The notes under the pieces: model-generated | Database searches by the model: none | What the model saw: the letters and a program-made list of their open reading frames with translations, nothing else | Told to the model about the DNA's origin: nothing | NCBI GenBank assembly: GCA_016200045.1 | Contig: JACQFN010000002.1 | Coordinates: forward strand, 226,473-290,472 | Source: Nitrososphaerota archaeon | GTDB taxonomy: Archaea > Thermoproteota > Nitrososphaeria > Nitrososphaerales > Gagatemarchaeaceae | Direction of reading: 5' to 3' | Length of the DNA stretch: 64,000 nt | Position numbers and translations under genes: made by a program | Shown: positions 19,865 through 29,107 of the stretch, one piece after another | Layout of the letters: each line of letters begins with the position of its first letter | Numbering within the stretch: position 1 is the stretch's first letter

Positions 19865-20134
19865 ATGGGCCTGGGAGCGTCTGGCGCCGTGGCTGTCATC
19901 TCCATCTTTGCTGTGGCATTCTTCTTCATAGTCCCGGTCGTCTATACCCCCACCCCTCCCCCGAACCAGTTGGCGTTCATCGGCCCGGTTCCGAATTACC
20001 AGTCCATCAGCTGCGTTGTCCTTGGCCTAGGGTCAGGCCTTTGGCGGACGTACAGCTTCCAGTCGCAGGGCACGAGTTATTTGGAGTGGTCATACCAGTG
20101 GTCATATACTCTGGGCTGCTACCCGCCATCGTAG
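19865..20134 (+). CDS. small secreted/membrane-anchored protein, unknown
   Basis: N-terminal hydrophobic helix then Pro/Tyr/Ser-rich tail. Confidence 0.4.
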   Translation: MGLGASGAVAVISIFAVAFFFIVPVVYTPTPPPNQLAFIGPVPNYQSISCVVLGLGSGLWRTYSFQSQGTSYLEWSYQWSYTLGCYPPS

Positions 20135-20166
20135 CGAGGCCACCAGCCTCTGTCTGACGACCCCCC

Positions 20167-20185
20167 TTATATACTCCTTATATAG
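20167..20185 (+). promoter_or_regulatory. tandem TATA-like elements upstream of the TBP gene
   Basis: TTATATAC (20167-20174) and TTATATAG (20178-20185); the second lies about 28 nt upstream of the TTG start at 20209. Confidence 0.6.
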
Positions 20186-20208
20186 CGAAGGGATTTCCCG
20201 TCGGCGAA

Positions 20209-20766
20209 TTGCCCCAGACAAAAGCCATTGTAAGCATCGAGAACGTAGTAGCTTCTGCGTCGATAAACCAGACCGTAGATCTCAACCTGATTACGAAGAA
20301 CTTCGTAACCGTCGAGTACCACCCCGACCAGTTCCCTGGCCTCGTCTTCAGGCTCAGGAACCCGAAGACGGCGACCCTGATCTTCAGCTCCGGGAAGATG
20401 GTCTGCACAGGTGCGAAGTCGGAGGAACAGGCGAGGAAGGCAGTCGAGGAGGTCGTCCGCCAGCTCAAGAAGGGGAAGATTCCAATCAGAAACGAGGCAG
20501 TGGTCGAAATCCAGAACATAGTCGCGTCTGCGAGCCTGGGGGGCAAGGTTCACCTGGAGGAGGCGGCAAGGGTCCTCCCGAAGTCCATGTACGAGCCCGA
20601 GCAGTTTCCCGGCCTGATTCACAGGATGGCGGACCCGAAGACCGTGATCTTGTTGTTCGCGTCGGGCAAGCTGGTCTGCACCGGCGCCAAGAAAGAGAGC
20701 GAGGTCTACAGAGCAGTGAACAACCTGCACGTGACCCTGGAAGAAAAGAACCTGATGGTCTACTAA
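20209..20766 (+). CDS. tbp: TATA-box-binding protein
   Basis: Two direct repeats: IENVVASASIN...EYHPDQFPGLVFRLRNPKTATLIFSSGKMVCTGAKSEE and IQNIVASASLG...EYEPEQFPGLIHRM...LFASGKLVCTGAKKE. Confidence 0.97.
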   Translation: MPQTKAIVSIENVVASASINQTVDLNLITKNFVTVEYHPDQFPGLVFRLRNPKTATLIFSSGKMVCTGAKSEEQARKAVEEVVRQLKKGKIPIRNEAVVEIQNIVASASLGGKVHLEEAARVLPKSMYEPEQFPGLIHRMADPKTVILLFASGKLVCTGAKKESEVYRAVNNLHVTLEEKNLMVY

Positions 20767-21377
20767 CGGCCGCCGACGGTCTTGGTGATAGCCTTCAAGT
20801 TATCGCCGCTTATCAGTTCCATCGAATGCAGCGTGTCCGCGAGCTCTAGAGCGTCAGTCACCGAGTGCAAGGCGATCCCGTTCTTGCTCAGCCTCTCCCT
20901 AGCGCCCTGGAGCCTGTCGATGAATACGAAAGCGTGCTTGACTGAGCCACCCTCGCGTTCCACCGCCTCTGCCGAACCTAGAATCGTCTTCCCAGTCGAA
21001 GCGAGGTCGTCGATTACGGCCACGTTCCAGCCTGGTCTCACTTCCCCCTCCACGCTCCGCTCGTCCGCCCTTCCGACGCTTCTCGCGTAGGCAAGGGGCT
21101 TGTTCATCGCCAGGGCGACCGGAGACGCGATCGCGAGCCCTGCCACAGGGACGGTGAACATCGAGTCGACCTTCGGGGCCTTGCTGGAGACAAGCCCGGA
21201 CATCGCTTCGACAACGAGCTTGAAGAGACCCGGGTAGCTGGGAATCCCCCTGAGGTTGACATAGTACGAACTCTCAGAGCCGTCTGGGAGCGTGAACGTT
21301 CCGAACTGCAGGGCCCCCGCCTTGACCAGCCCCTCGGAGAGTTCCCTCAGCCTCGCGTCCCGCTTTTTCCAGCTCAT
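20763..21377 (-). CDS. pyrE: orotate phosphoribosyltransferase
   Basis: FTLPDGSESSYYVNLRGIPSYP, GLAIASPVALAMNKPLAYAR, VAVIDDLASTGKTILGSAEA PRPP motif. Confidence 0.9.
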   Translation of the reverse strand: MSWKKRDARLRELSEGLVKAGALQFGTFTLPDGSESSYYVNLRGIPSYPGLFKLVVEAMSGLVSSKAPKVDSMFTVPVAGLAIASPVALAMNKPLAYARSVGRADERSVEGEVRPGWNVAVIDDLASTGKTILGSAEAVEREGGSVKHAFVFIDRLQGARERLSKNGIALHSVTDALELADTLHSMELISGDNLKAITKTVGGR

Positions 21378-21399
21378 GCGACGCGCGCCCCGCTTCGAG

Positions 21400-21409
21400 C
21401 TTATAAAAC
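21400..21409. promoter_or_regulatory. candidate shared bidirectional TATA element (CTTATAAAAC)
   Basis: Centre about 27 nt from the pyrE start (21377, -) and about 28 nt from the start of the + strand ORF (21432). Confidence 0.5.
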
Positions 21410-21431
21410 AACTTGGCGGCCGATTTGATGC

Positions 21432-22523
21432 TTGCCAGAACTCTGGATACCCTATGGAAATGTCGAGACACTTGTCACTTTGCAGGCTGAAAACCTCGGG
21501 ACAGTCGTGCAGGCAGAAGCCCAGCCGCGCAATGACTCGGTCGACCTTCCTGAACTGGCACGTCGTGCCTCCGCTGTCTTCGTCTGCGACACGCGACCCG
21601 CAACAGTCGAAGTCCTGATGGAACTCTCCCGGTCAATCAGCGCTGCTGAGACCCTGAAGGTCTTCGCCTCCGTCCCGCGCAAGGTCGAGGCGGCATCCCC
21701 CGACCTCAGGGGGAGGGTCCGCACCCTCGGCCCACCCATTCCAATCGACGGAGGGGTGGCGTTTGCCGACGAACTGAATGAACCAGGGGAAAAGCTGTTC
21801 ATCGGTACGGCTGCCCCCGACCCTCTCTACGGGATCTCAGACACCAGGGTCGAGGCGTGCCACAACTGGGTCGCGGGGTCCAAGGCTGAGGCCGCGCGGG
21901 CGAGGAAGGAGACGGAGCCGACCCCGTTCGAGAAGACCGAGTCGTACAAGGTCATGCAGGACCTCGCGGCGAAGGTCAGGGACGCGAGGTACTTCAGCGT
22001 CGTACCTCGTGGAGGAAAAGCTGCGGCCGTCCTCGACGGCCCCCCTTTCGACGTAATGAGGAGGGGATTCCAGCGCACGAAGGTCTCTCCGGGGAGGGCG
22101 ATCATCGTAGGGGCGGGCGGGAAGGGGTACGACGACACCCTGTCGGGAGCGCTTAGGTCGGTGTGGGGGACCCTCCAGGGAGTGAGGAAGTCGGGTCAGG
22201 TCCTCTTGGCAGCGGAGTGTTCGGAGGGGCTGGGGTCCACCGCCCTGGAGATGCTGGCGACCGGGAGGCTTGTCAGCGAGGGGAAGCAGAAGAGGGCGTA
22301 CGTGGACGGCCTCGAGGAGGTCTTCTACCTCGGTAAGCTGAAGGAAGACTACGAGGTCCTTCTCCTTTCTGGACTCCCCGAAACGTACGCCAAGGGAAGC
22401 CTAGCGCTGACCACCGCGAGGGGGTCGGGAGAGGCCGTGGGCAGATTGCTCAACAAGATCGGCCGAACCTCAAAGGTGAACGTCGTCCCCCGCGCACCAG
22501 AGGCAAGGGTCGAATCAGGGTAG
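21432..22523 (+). CDS. DUF2088/LarA-like protein
   Basis: N-terminal ELWIPYGNVETLVTLQAENLG; GGKGYDDTLSGALRSVWGTLQGVRKSGQVLLAAECSEGLGS resembles LarA-like proteins. Confidence 0.55.
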   Translation: MPELWIPYGNVETLVTLQAENLGTVVQAEAQPRNDSVDLPELARRASAVFVCDTRPATVEVLMELSRSISAAETLKVFASVPRKVEAASPDLRGRVRTLGPPIPIDGGVAFADELNEPGEKLFIGTAAPDPLYGISDTRVEACHNWVAGSKAEAARARKETEPTPFEKTESYKVMQDLAAKVRDARYFSVVPRGGKAAAVLDGPPFDVMRRGFQRTKVSPGRAIIVGAGGKGYDDTLSGALRSVWGTLQGVRKSGQVLLAAECSEGLGSTALEMLATGRLVSEGKQKRAYVDGLEEVFYLGKLKEDYEVLLLSGLPETYAKGSLALTTARGSGEAVGRLLNKIGRTSKVNVVPRAPEARVESG

Positions 22524-23660
22524 TGGGAAAGTCAAGAAGTTCTGCGGCAACGGGAGGCACGCGAAAGCGAGGGCGATGACGCCAAGATAGAGCCACTTCC
22601 TTCTCCGAGAGACCCCTGATACTTCATCCCGGAGCTGAAGCGAAGGCGGCCTACCGGCGAGCAGGAGGACCACCACCGCAATGGCCCAGTAGTTGATGAT
22701 GTACGAGGACGCGACCGTAGGGGTGTCGATAGACAGCAGCAAGAAGACGCAGAGGTAGGTCGCCAAACGGGACGACCGAGCCCCCCAGGCGGCTGTCGAT
22801 ATCAGACCCCCGTCGAAGCTGGCCATCGGTAGGAGCCCGACAAACGTGAGGAGGAACCCCACGGTCGCGGCGTCCCCTATGGGAGAGAACCTCGCGTAAG
22901 CCGGCGCCGACTGGGAAGTGAAGGGGGACAGGACGAAGTCGATGGCATACTGGGTCGCCGACGGGTTGATCTGGCAGACGGAGAAGGCGGACAGCACGCA
23001 CCTCCCCTGTTGAAGGGGGAGGGCGGACCTCACCCAAAAGAACTCGCCGGCGATGTAGAAGGTGACCGAGATGAGGAAGGCAAGGATGGGTCCCCAGATC
23101 AGGATGTCGAAGAGCTTATCGCGGTTCACGGCGGGTCCCCTTTGGGCCGTTATGGGCCCGAACGCAGGGAAGAGGGGGGTGACGTCCGGGATGCCGGGGA
23201 TCAGATATGAGATGACGCCAGCCCCCCTTTCTTTCCTTGAAGCATACCTGTGCCCGGCTTCATGGCCGACCAATATCGCGGTCACTCCCCCGGCGTAGAT
23301 CAGGAACACCTGGTATCCCGGGTAGCCAGGAGCGAACTCCCCGTAGACCGTTCGCTCCAGAATCCCGAAGATGATTATCGAAACGAGCGACACGAGCCCG
23401 AGAATCAGCGGGATCGATGAAGGCTTCCTCGGGCCCTCGGCCTTCTGTCTCAAGGTCAACGCGCACTCCTCCTTCGGACCGGCGAGGAACGCGGAGAAGC
23501 CGGTCCCTTCGAGCTTGGAGAGCAGGTCCACGAAACCCTGCTTTGAAGCCGGGCCGTAGGTGACCTTGTACTCGACCTCCCCGTCGGGGAGGATGAATGC
23601 GTCCTTGACGTCGAAAGCTGAACGGACCAGACGGTCGACGTCTGCCGGAAGGACGGACAA
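22515..23660 (-). CDS. site-2-protease-like M50 metalloprotease
   Basis: VTAILVGHEAGHRYASRKERG (HExxH), LLPMASFDGGLI; multi-TM. Confidence 0.82.
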   Translation of the reverse strand: MSVLPADVDRLVRSAFDVKDAFILPDGEVEYKVTYGPASKQGFVDLLSKLEGTGFSAFLAGPKEECALTLRQKAEGPRKPSSIPLILGLVSLVSIIIFGILERTVYGEFAPGYPGYQVFLIYAGGVTAILVGHEAGHRYASRKERGAGVISYLIPGIPDVTPLFPAFGPITAQRGPAVNRDKLFDILIWGPILAFLISVTFYIAGEFFWVRSALPLQQGRCVLSAFSVCQINPSATQYAIDFVLSPFTSQSAPAYARFSPIGDAATVGFLLTFVGLLPMASFDGGLISTAAWGARSSRLATYLCVFLLLSIDTPTVASSYIINYWAIAVVVLLLAGRPPSLQLRDEVSGVSRRRKWLYLGVIALAFACLPLPQNFLTFPLP

Positions 23661-23745
23661 GCCCAGGGCGCTCCCCGAGGCGCGATAATAAACGGTCGCG
23701 AAGGCTCAGCAAAACTTAACCCGACGCACGGAAAAGGAGGGGTGC

Positions 23746-24249
23746 ATGCAGAAGGCAGTGGTGTCGCGTATAGGCCAGTACGAGATCAGGCTCTGCGACA
23801 GGGAAGACATCCCGGCGGTGATCGAAATAAACGCGGAGACACTCCCGGAGCACTACTCCGACTACTTCTACTTTGAGATTCTGGCAGAGTTCCCTGACAC
23901 CTTCCTAGTCGCAGAGCTTGGTGGCAAGGTCGTCGGGTACGTCATGTGCAGGATCGAATACGGCTTCTCGCACGTAAAGAGACTGGGGCTCGCGCGAAAG
24001 GGGCACGTGGTCTCCATAGCGGTCCTTGAGGCGCACAGAGGGAAGGGAATCGGAACGGGGCTGATCAGGGGCGCTGAGGAAGGGGTCGCAAGGAAGTCGG
24101 GGACGGAGATGTATCTCGAGGTGCGGGTAAAGAACACGAGCGCCATAAGCCTCTACGAGATGCTCGGGTACAAGCCCTCCGGTCGAATGGATTCATACTA
24201 TCGCGACGGCGAAGCAGCCCTGCTGATGGCCGCGCAGATCGGACAATGA
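23746..24249 (+). CDS. GNAT acetyltransferase, RimI-like
   Basis: VVSIAVLEAHRGKGIGTGLI, LEVRVKNTSAISLYEMLGYKPSGRMDSYYRDGEAALLM. Confidence 0.92.
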   Translation: MQKAVVSRIGQYEIRLCDREDIPAVIEINAETLPEHYSDYFYFEILAEFPDTFLVAELGGKVVGYVMCRIEYGFSHVKRLGLARKGHVVSIAVLEAHRGKGIGTGLIRGAEEGVARKSGTEMYLEVRVKNTSAISLYEMLGYKPSGRMDSYYRDGEAALLMAAQIGQ

Positions 24250-25916
24250 GAAGTAGCTCGAAGTTCGCGGACCTCGCGCAGACCCTTGAGGCTGTCAGGG
24301 GGACAAGGAGCAAGAACCAGAAGGTGGACGCGTTTGCGGCCTACCTGTCAAAGCTCGACGCGGATGACGCTGAAGAAGCGGCCAGGATGGCGGTCGGGAC
24401 GTCGTCGGAGAGAGGGAGCAAAGACGAAGTCCAGGTCGGATACTCGACAGTCTTCACGGTCCTCAAGGGAATCACGGGAGCATCCTCCGACGACGTTTCG
24501 AAGACATACCTGAAGTACGGGGACCTCGGGGAGGTGGCAGAGGAACTCCTCAGGGCGAAGAGGGAAAGGCCCCTCTTTGAGGAACCCCTCACTATTGCCG
24601 GTGTCAGCGACTCCTTCGGAAGGCTCCGCTCCGCGAAAGGCAAAGGGTCGGGCGCGACGAGAGAGGCGCTCGTAAAGTCACTTCTTCTGCGCGCGACCCC
24701 ATTGGAAGGGAAGTACATAGTGAAGGTCATGACCAGAGAGATGAGGACGGGGCTCGTATCGGGGATGATGGAGGGCGCAATCGCCGCCGCCTTCGGGTCA
24801 AGCAAGGAAGAAACGGCCAAGGCCCACATGCTTCTCGGGGACGTCGGCCTCCTGGCAAAGGCCGCCTCGAGAAAACAGCTCGGCTCCGTTAGGATGGAGC
24901 CCTTCAGGCCGGTGAACTTCATGCTGGCTGAACCGCTGGCAAGCGCCGAAGAGGTAGCGTCGCACTTCGGAGAGGCGGCCTACGCTGAATACAAGTATGA
25001 CGGTGTGAGGGCGCAGGTTCACAAGAAGGGGGATGAGGTAAGGGTCTACTCCCGCAGGCTGGAGGACATCTCGGCTTTCTTCCCCGAAGTCACCCGAGGG
25101 GCGGCAGGTTCGGCATACGACTTCATCTTGGACGGGGAGATAGTCCCCTATTCTGGCGGAAAGCCGCTCCCCTTCCAGCTCCTTCAGAGGAGGCTGCGAA
25201 GGATGGTGAACTTCTCGGAAGCCGCGAAGAACGCGCCCGTCGAATACTTCGCATTCGACCTCCTGTATGAAGGTGACCGCGAGGTAGTCGAGCTCACCCT
25301 GCGAGAACGCAGGAAGTTGCTGGACCAAGTCAGAGCTGGAACAACCCTGCGGACGGCCGAGTCCTCGACCGTCGAAGGGGCAGGCGAAATCTCGAAACTG
25401 TTCAGGAAGAGCCGCGATCTTGGGTACGAGGGACTGGTCCTGAAGTCTCCCGGGAGCCAGTACACTATGGGGAAGCGCGGTTCAGCATGGGTCAAGATGA
25501 AGGAAGAGCTCGACACGATCGACGCCGTGATCGTCGCAGCAGAATATGGCCACGGAAAGAGGGCGGGGGTGATATCCGATTACACGTTTGCCGTTCGGGA
25601 CGGGGATGAGCTGAAGACCATTGGCAAGGCCTACAGCGGCCTTACCGACGCCGAGATAGATGAAATGACGGCTCGGATGAAGGAGATCACGGTTCACGAC
25701 TACGGCTACACGAGGAAGGTCAAGCCCGAGGTCGTCATAGAGGTCGCGTTCGACAGCATCCAAAGGAGCGACAGGCACGACAGCGGCTACGCCCTTCGGT
25801 TCCCGAGGATCAAGAGAATCAGGGCGGACAAGTCCGTCGGCCAGGCGGACACGATCGAGAAGGTCGAAAAGACATTCGCCGGCCAGAGGCTGAAGGTCGA
25901 CAGGGCCTCTGGCTAA
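24246..25916 (+). CDS. lig: ATP-dependent DNA ligase
   Basis: AEYKYDGVRAQVHKKGDEVRVYSRRLEDI (KYDG active site), EGLVLKSPGSQYTMGKRGSAWVKMK. Confidence 0.97.
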   Translation: MRSSSKFADLAQTLEAVRGTRSKNQKVDAFAAYLSKLDADDAEEAARMAVGTSSERGSKDEVQVGYSTVFTVLKGITGASSDDVSKTYLKYGDLGEVAEELLRAKRERPLFEEPLTIAGVSDSFGRLRSAKGKGSGATREALVKSLLLRATPLEGKYIVKVMTREMRTGLVSGMMEGAIAAAFGSSKEETAKAHMLLGDVGLLAKAASRKQLGSVRMEPFRPVNFMLAEPLASAEEVASHFGEAAYAEYKYDGVRAQVHKKGDEVRVYSRRLEDISAFFPEVTRGAAGSAYDFILDGEIVPYSGGKPLPFQLLQRRLRRMVNFSEAAKNAPVEYFAFDLLYEGDREVVELTLRERRKLLDQVRAGTTLRTAESSTVEGAGEISKLFRKSRDLGYEGLVLKSPGSQYTMGKRGSAWVKMKEELDTIDAVIVAAEYGHGKRAGVISDYTFAVRDGDELKTIGKAYSGLTDAEIDEMTARMKEITVHDYGYTRKVKPEVVIEVAFDSIQRSDRHDSGYALRFPRIKRIRADKSVGQADTIEKVEKTFAGQRLKVDRASG

Positions 25917-25920
25917 CTGA

Positions 25921-25930
25921 CTCTTATATG
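25921..25930 (+). promoter_or_regulatory. TATA-like element (CTCTTATATG)
   Basis: About 28 nt upstream of the 25954 start. Confidence 0.45.
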
Positions 25931-25953
25931 CGGCACAAAGGTCGTCTGACCGG

Positions 25954-26571
25954 TTGCTCGCGCAGCTCCTCATCGGAATATCGTTCTCGATGGCATCATA
26001 CCAGGACGTCAAAGACAGGGCCGTGCACGACATAGTCTGGATCCCCGCGCTTTTGGGAGCCCTGTACGTGATCTACTCGGAGTTTTCGACGCCCGGCCCC
26101 GACCTGGAGTTGCAGCTGTTCAAGCTGGGGCTAATCGGAGGGATCGCACTCCTCTTCGTCTACTTCGGGGCGGTCGGGCAGGCCGACGGGATCGCCCTCG
26201 CGTTTGTCGCGGCTGACCCGTACCGGTATTCTCCGGTCCTGCCTCTTGCCGCGGCCGCCGTGGTCGCCCTCGCGCACATAGGGTACGAGATAGTCGTTGG
26301 GAACGCGCCCGGGCCAAGAACCATAACCATCGAAAGGTTCCTCAGAGAGCAGAAGTGGATACCCCGCGCAATCTTGAAGGACGGGTCGAGGGTGGAGGTC
26401 GACAGCGACGTGAATGTCGCGAGAGACGAAGTCGAGGCGAAGCAACAGCCCGGGACACTCGTCGAGGTGAAGTACGGGGTGCCCACCGTGGCGTATCTGG
26501 GGGTCGGATACGTAGCCTATCTTGTCTATCTGGTGGCATTCAACCAGGCCACACTGTTTTCTCTTGCCTGA
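25954..26571 (+). CDS. A24-type prepilin/preflagellin peptidase
   Basis: SMASYQDVKDRAVHDIVWIP and FGAVGQADGIALAF (two Asp motifs, multi-TM). Confidence 0.75.
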   Translation: MLAQLLIGISFSMASYQDVKDRAVHDIVWIPALLGALYVIYSEFSTPGPDLELQLFKLGLIGGIALLFVYFGAVGQADGIALAFVAADPYRYSPVLPLAAAAVVALAHIGYEIVVGNAPGPRTITIERFLREQKWIPRAILKDGSRVEVDSDVNVARDEVEAKQQPGTLVEVKYGVPTVAYLGVGYVAYLVYLVAFNQATLFSLA

Positions 26572-26619
26572 AGCCGAGATGCTAGGTTAAATGCTCACCG
26601 GGATCGTAGCGGAAGTCTG

Positions 26620-27207
26620 ATGGCCTTCCTGGTTCTGGAGGGATTCTCGGGGAGCGGCAAGACCACCCTGGCCAAGCGGCTGCAGAAACGGGGTTGGATG
26701 AGGCTGCAGGAGTCCGCGCACATCCTCCCGCAGGATGTGCCGGTCGCCGACAGGGGGGACACCTACTCAGATTTCAGCCTCCTCGGCGCGACGCTCGCCT
26801 ATTCCTCCACGATCTCAAGGTCTAGGGGTAGGAGGAACCTTGTCTCTGAAGGATACCTTCCTTCCGACTTGGCCTACGCGAAGATAAGGTACGAGCTGAA
26901 GAAGAGCCTGGCGTATCCTGCAATGATGACCATCTGCAAGAGCGTGCTGGCTGACCCTACGATGAGGCCGGACCTCTACGTGCTCCTGACCGCTGGACAC
27001 GGAACGCTCTCGGGCAGGCAGGCGGAGAAGGAGAATCGCGACAGGAACCCTTCGATGTTCTTCAGGGAAAGGTACTACACAGCCCTTCGCGAGATTCACC
27101 AGGAGCTCGGAGAGACGGAACAGGAAGAGGTGCGGACGGACTCAGACCCAGACATCGCTACGGAGTCGATTCTCGAGAAACTCAGTCACAGGAAGATGGG
27201 TGCCTAG
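26620..27207 (+). CDS. P-loop nucleoside/thymidylate kinase-like protein
   Basis: FLVLEGFSGSGKTTLAKRL Walker A; LVSEGYLPSDLAY. Confidence 0.65.
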   Translation: MAFLVLEGFSGSGKTTLAKRLQKRGWMRLQESAHILPQDVPVADRGDTYSDFSLLGATLAYSSTISRSRGRRNLVSEGYLPSDLAYAKIRYELKKSLAYPAMMTICKSVLADPTMRPDLYVLLTAGHGTLSGRQAEKENRDRNPSMFFRERYYTALREIHQELGETEQEEVRTDSDPDIATESILEKLSHRKMGA

Positions 27208-28040
27208 TGGAAGGCGCACCACGATGGGAGGAGGTCTTGACCGACGCCACACTCCGGGTCCAGGATGCGACCTCGCGGATCGTCAGCGACGGGGACAGGG
27301 CGAAGAAGCTAGGCGTCGGTGCGTCTGGGGACAAGACCCTTCTCGCCGACAGGGAGGCCGAGAAAGCGATGTTGAACGCGCTGAGCGGTCTCCGCGGGCT
27401 CAGGGTCTTGAGCGAGGAGGCCGGAGAAGTAGGCGACCCGAGGTCGCAACTGGCAGCCATAGTCGACCCCCTCGATGGTTCCGCGAATTTCATGAGAGGG
27501 GTTCCGTTCTATTGCACTTCGGTCGCAGTGGCAACCGGGAATTCACTTGATTCCGTGAACTTCGGCATCATCAGGAACCTAGTCAACGGCGACGTCTACA
27601 TGGCCGGCAAGGGAAGCGGGGCGACAAAGAACGGGTCGCGAATAAGGACGTCGTCCACTGCGAAGGCGTCCGAATCCGTGGTCGGGATAGACCTGAGCAG
27701 GGCGACGCCAGAGCTGGTCTCGGAGCTGCAGCCTTTGATATCCGGAGTGAATAGGAGCGTCCACTTCGGTGCGAACGCGCTCGAGCTGTGCTACCTTGCG
27801 GAGGGGAAGCTAGACGCCTTCGTCGACGTCCGGGGGAGAATCAGGGTGACAGACATCGCGGCCGGGTTCCTGATCGCTGCAGAGGCCGGGGCGTCGATAT
27901 GGTCTTCACCAGGCCCGGGGGACCGTCTCAGGCTAGACCTGACCGAGAAGTTCAGCATGGTGGGGTCGAGCAATCCAACCCTGCACGAGGAGGTAATGCG
28001 CCTCTGCGGGCGGCAGACGGTTTGGGAGAAAGGGACGTAG
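27207..28040 (+). CDS. inositol monophosphatase/FBPase family phosphatase
   Basis: LSEEAGE, IVDPLDGSANFMRGVPFYCTSVAVA, RVTDIAAGFLIAAEAGA. Confidence 0.93.
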   Translation: MEGAPRWEEVLTDATLRVQDATSRIVSDGDRAKKLGVGASGDKTLLADREAEKAMLNALSGLRGLRVLSEEAGEVGDPRSQLAAIVDPLDGSANFMRGVPFYCTSVAVATGNSLDSVNFGIIRNLVNGDVYMAGKGSGATKNGSRIRTSSTAKASESVVGIDLSRATPELVSELQPLISGVNRSVHFGANALELCYLAEGKLDAFVDVRGRIRVTDIAAGFLIAAEAGASIWSSPGPGDRLRLDLTEKFSMVGSSNPTLHEEVMRLCGRQTVWEKGT

Positions 28041-28089
28041 AGGCTGCGCGAGTATCGTGCCTTTGTCCTTTGGGCCGGGGTGAGGGTCC

Positions 28090-29019
28090 CTACGCTGGTT
28101 CGGTGTCGATGTACAATGCTAAGTTCTCGCTGTACCATCCTATGACCCTGTCGAGCGCATCCTCTGTCTTCGTTTGAGGTCGCCAGCCAGTGGCCTTCCG
28201 AAGCTTCAACGAGTCCCCCACGCTGCAGGCGACGCCGCCTCCGATTGGTCCTTTCGCGAAAGTCACCTTGCCTCTGCCCAACTTCGAAAGGACGAGGTCT
28301 GCCAGTTCTTTGATTCTAAGGGGTACCCCGGACGCTACGTTGTAGATTCCCTCTCCCCGGGTTTCGAGTGACGCGACGAAAGCGCGGGCGACGTCCTTGA
28401 CGTCCAGATAGTCCCGGACCTGGCCTCCGTCCCCGTGGATGACGATATCCCCTCCCTTCAGGCCGCGGACGATGAACGTTGCCGCAGCCGAGCCCGGCCG
28501 GTACGGACGCTGCCATTCGCCGAAGGTGTTGAATACGCGGAGGATGGAACAAGACATTCCTGGATTCGCCCTCGCTTGAGCGAGAACATGGCCTTCAGCG
28601 AGGAGCTTGCCTTCGCCGTAGCTCGTCGCAGGCTTGCAGGGACTCTCCTCATTCGCGCCTTTCAAGCTGGTCTCCCCATAGACCTCAGCGCTGCTGGCAA
28701 AGATGAACTGGCTGACTCCAGACCTGGACGAGGCGGATAGAAGCAGCCTCGTCCCCTCGGCGTCGGCGAATGTTGGACGGGGGTCATCTCCGTCCCGCGG
28801 GTCGCGGAGGACCCTGCCAGCGAGGTGGACGACTCCTTCGGTGTCCCGGGTTGCAGCTTCGACGTCGTTTGAGGAAGAGAGCTCGCCTTTGATCCAGTCC
28901 ACCCCGGTCGTCCTAGGAGGGTTGTGGTCCAGCACGCGGACGGTGTGGCCACTGCCGACGAGGCTCGCGGTCACGTGCGTGCCGATGAAACCGGACCCGC
29001 CTGTCACAAGCACCCTCAA
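28090..29019 (-). CDS. NAD-dependent sugar epimerase/dehydratase (GalE-like SDR)
   Basis: VLVTGGSGFIGTHVTASLV, FASSAEVYGE, SYGEGKLLAE (YxxxK). Confidence 0.93.
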   Translation of the reverse strand: MRVLVTGGSGFIGTHVTASLVGSGHTVRVLDHNPPRTTGVDWIKGELSSSNDVEAATRDTEGVVHLAGRVLRDPRDGDDPRPTFADAEGTRLLLSASSRSGVSQFIFASSAEVYGETSLKGANEESPCKPATSYGEGKLLAEGHVLAQARANPGMSCSILRVFNTFGEWQRPYRPGSAAATFIVRGLKGGDIVIHGDGGQVRDYLDVKDVARAFVASLETRGEGIYNVASGVPLRIKELADLVLSKLGRGKVTFAKGPIGGGVACSVGDSLKLRKATGWRPQTKTEDALDRVIGWYSENLALYIDTEPA

Positions 29020-29107
29020 CGCGCGATGACCGAACCTCCGGTAATTGTTGGTCCGTCAGCGCTGAGGAGGTTGGGCGAGTCCAACTGGTGAACGGTCCCT
29101 ATCCTGC

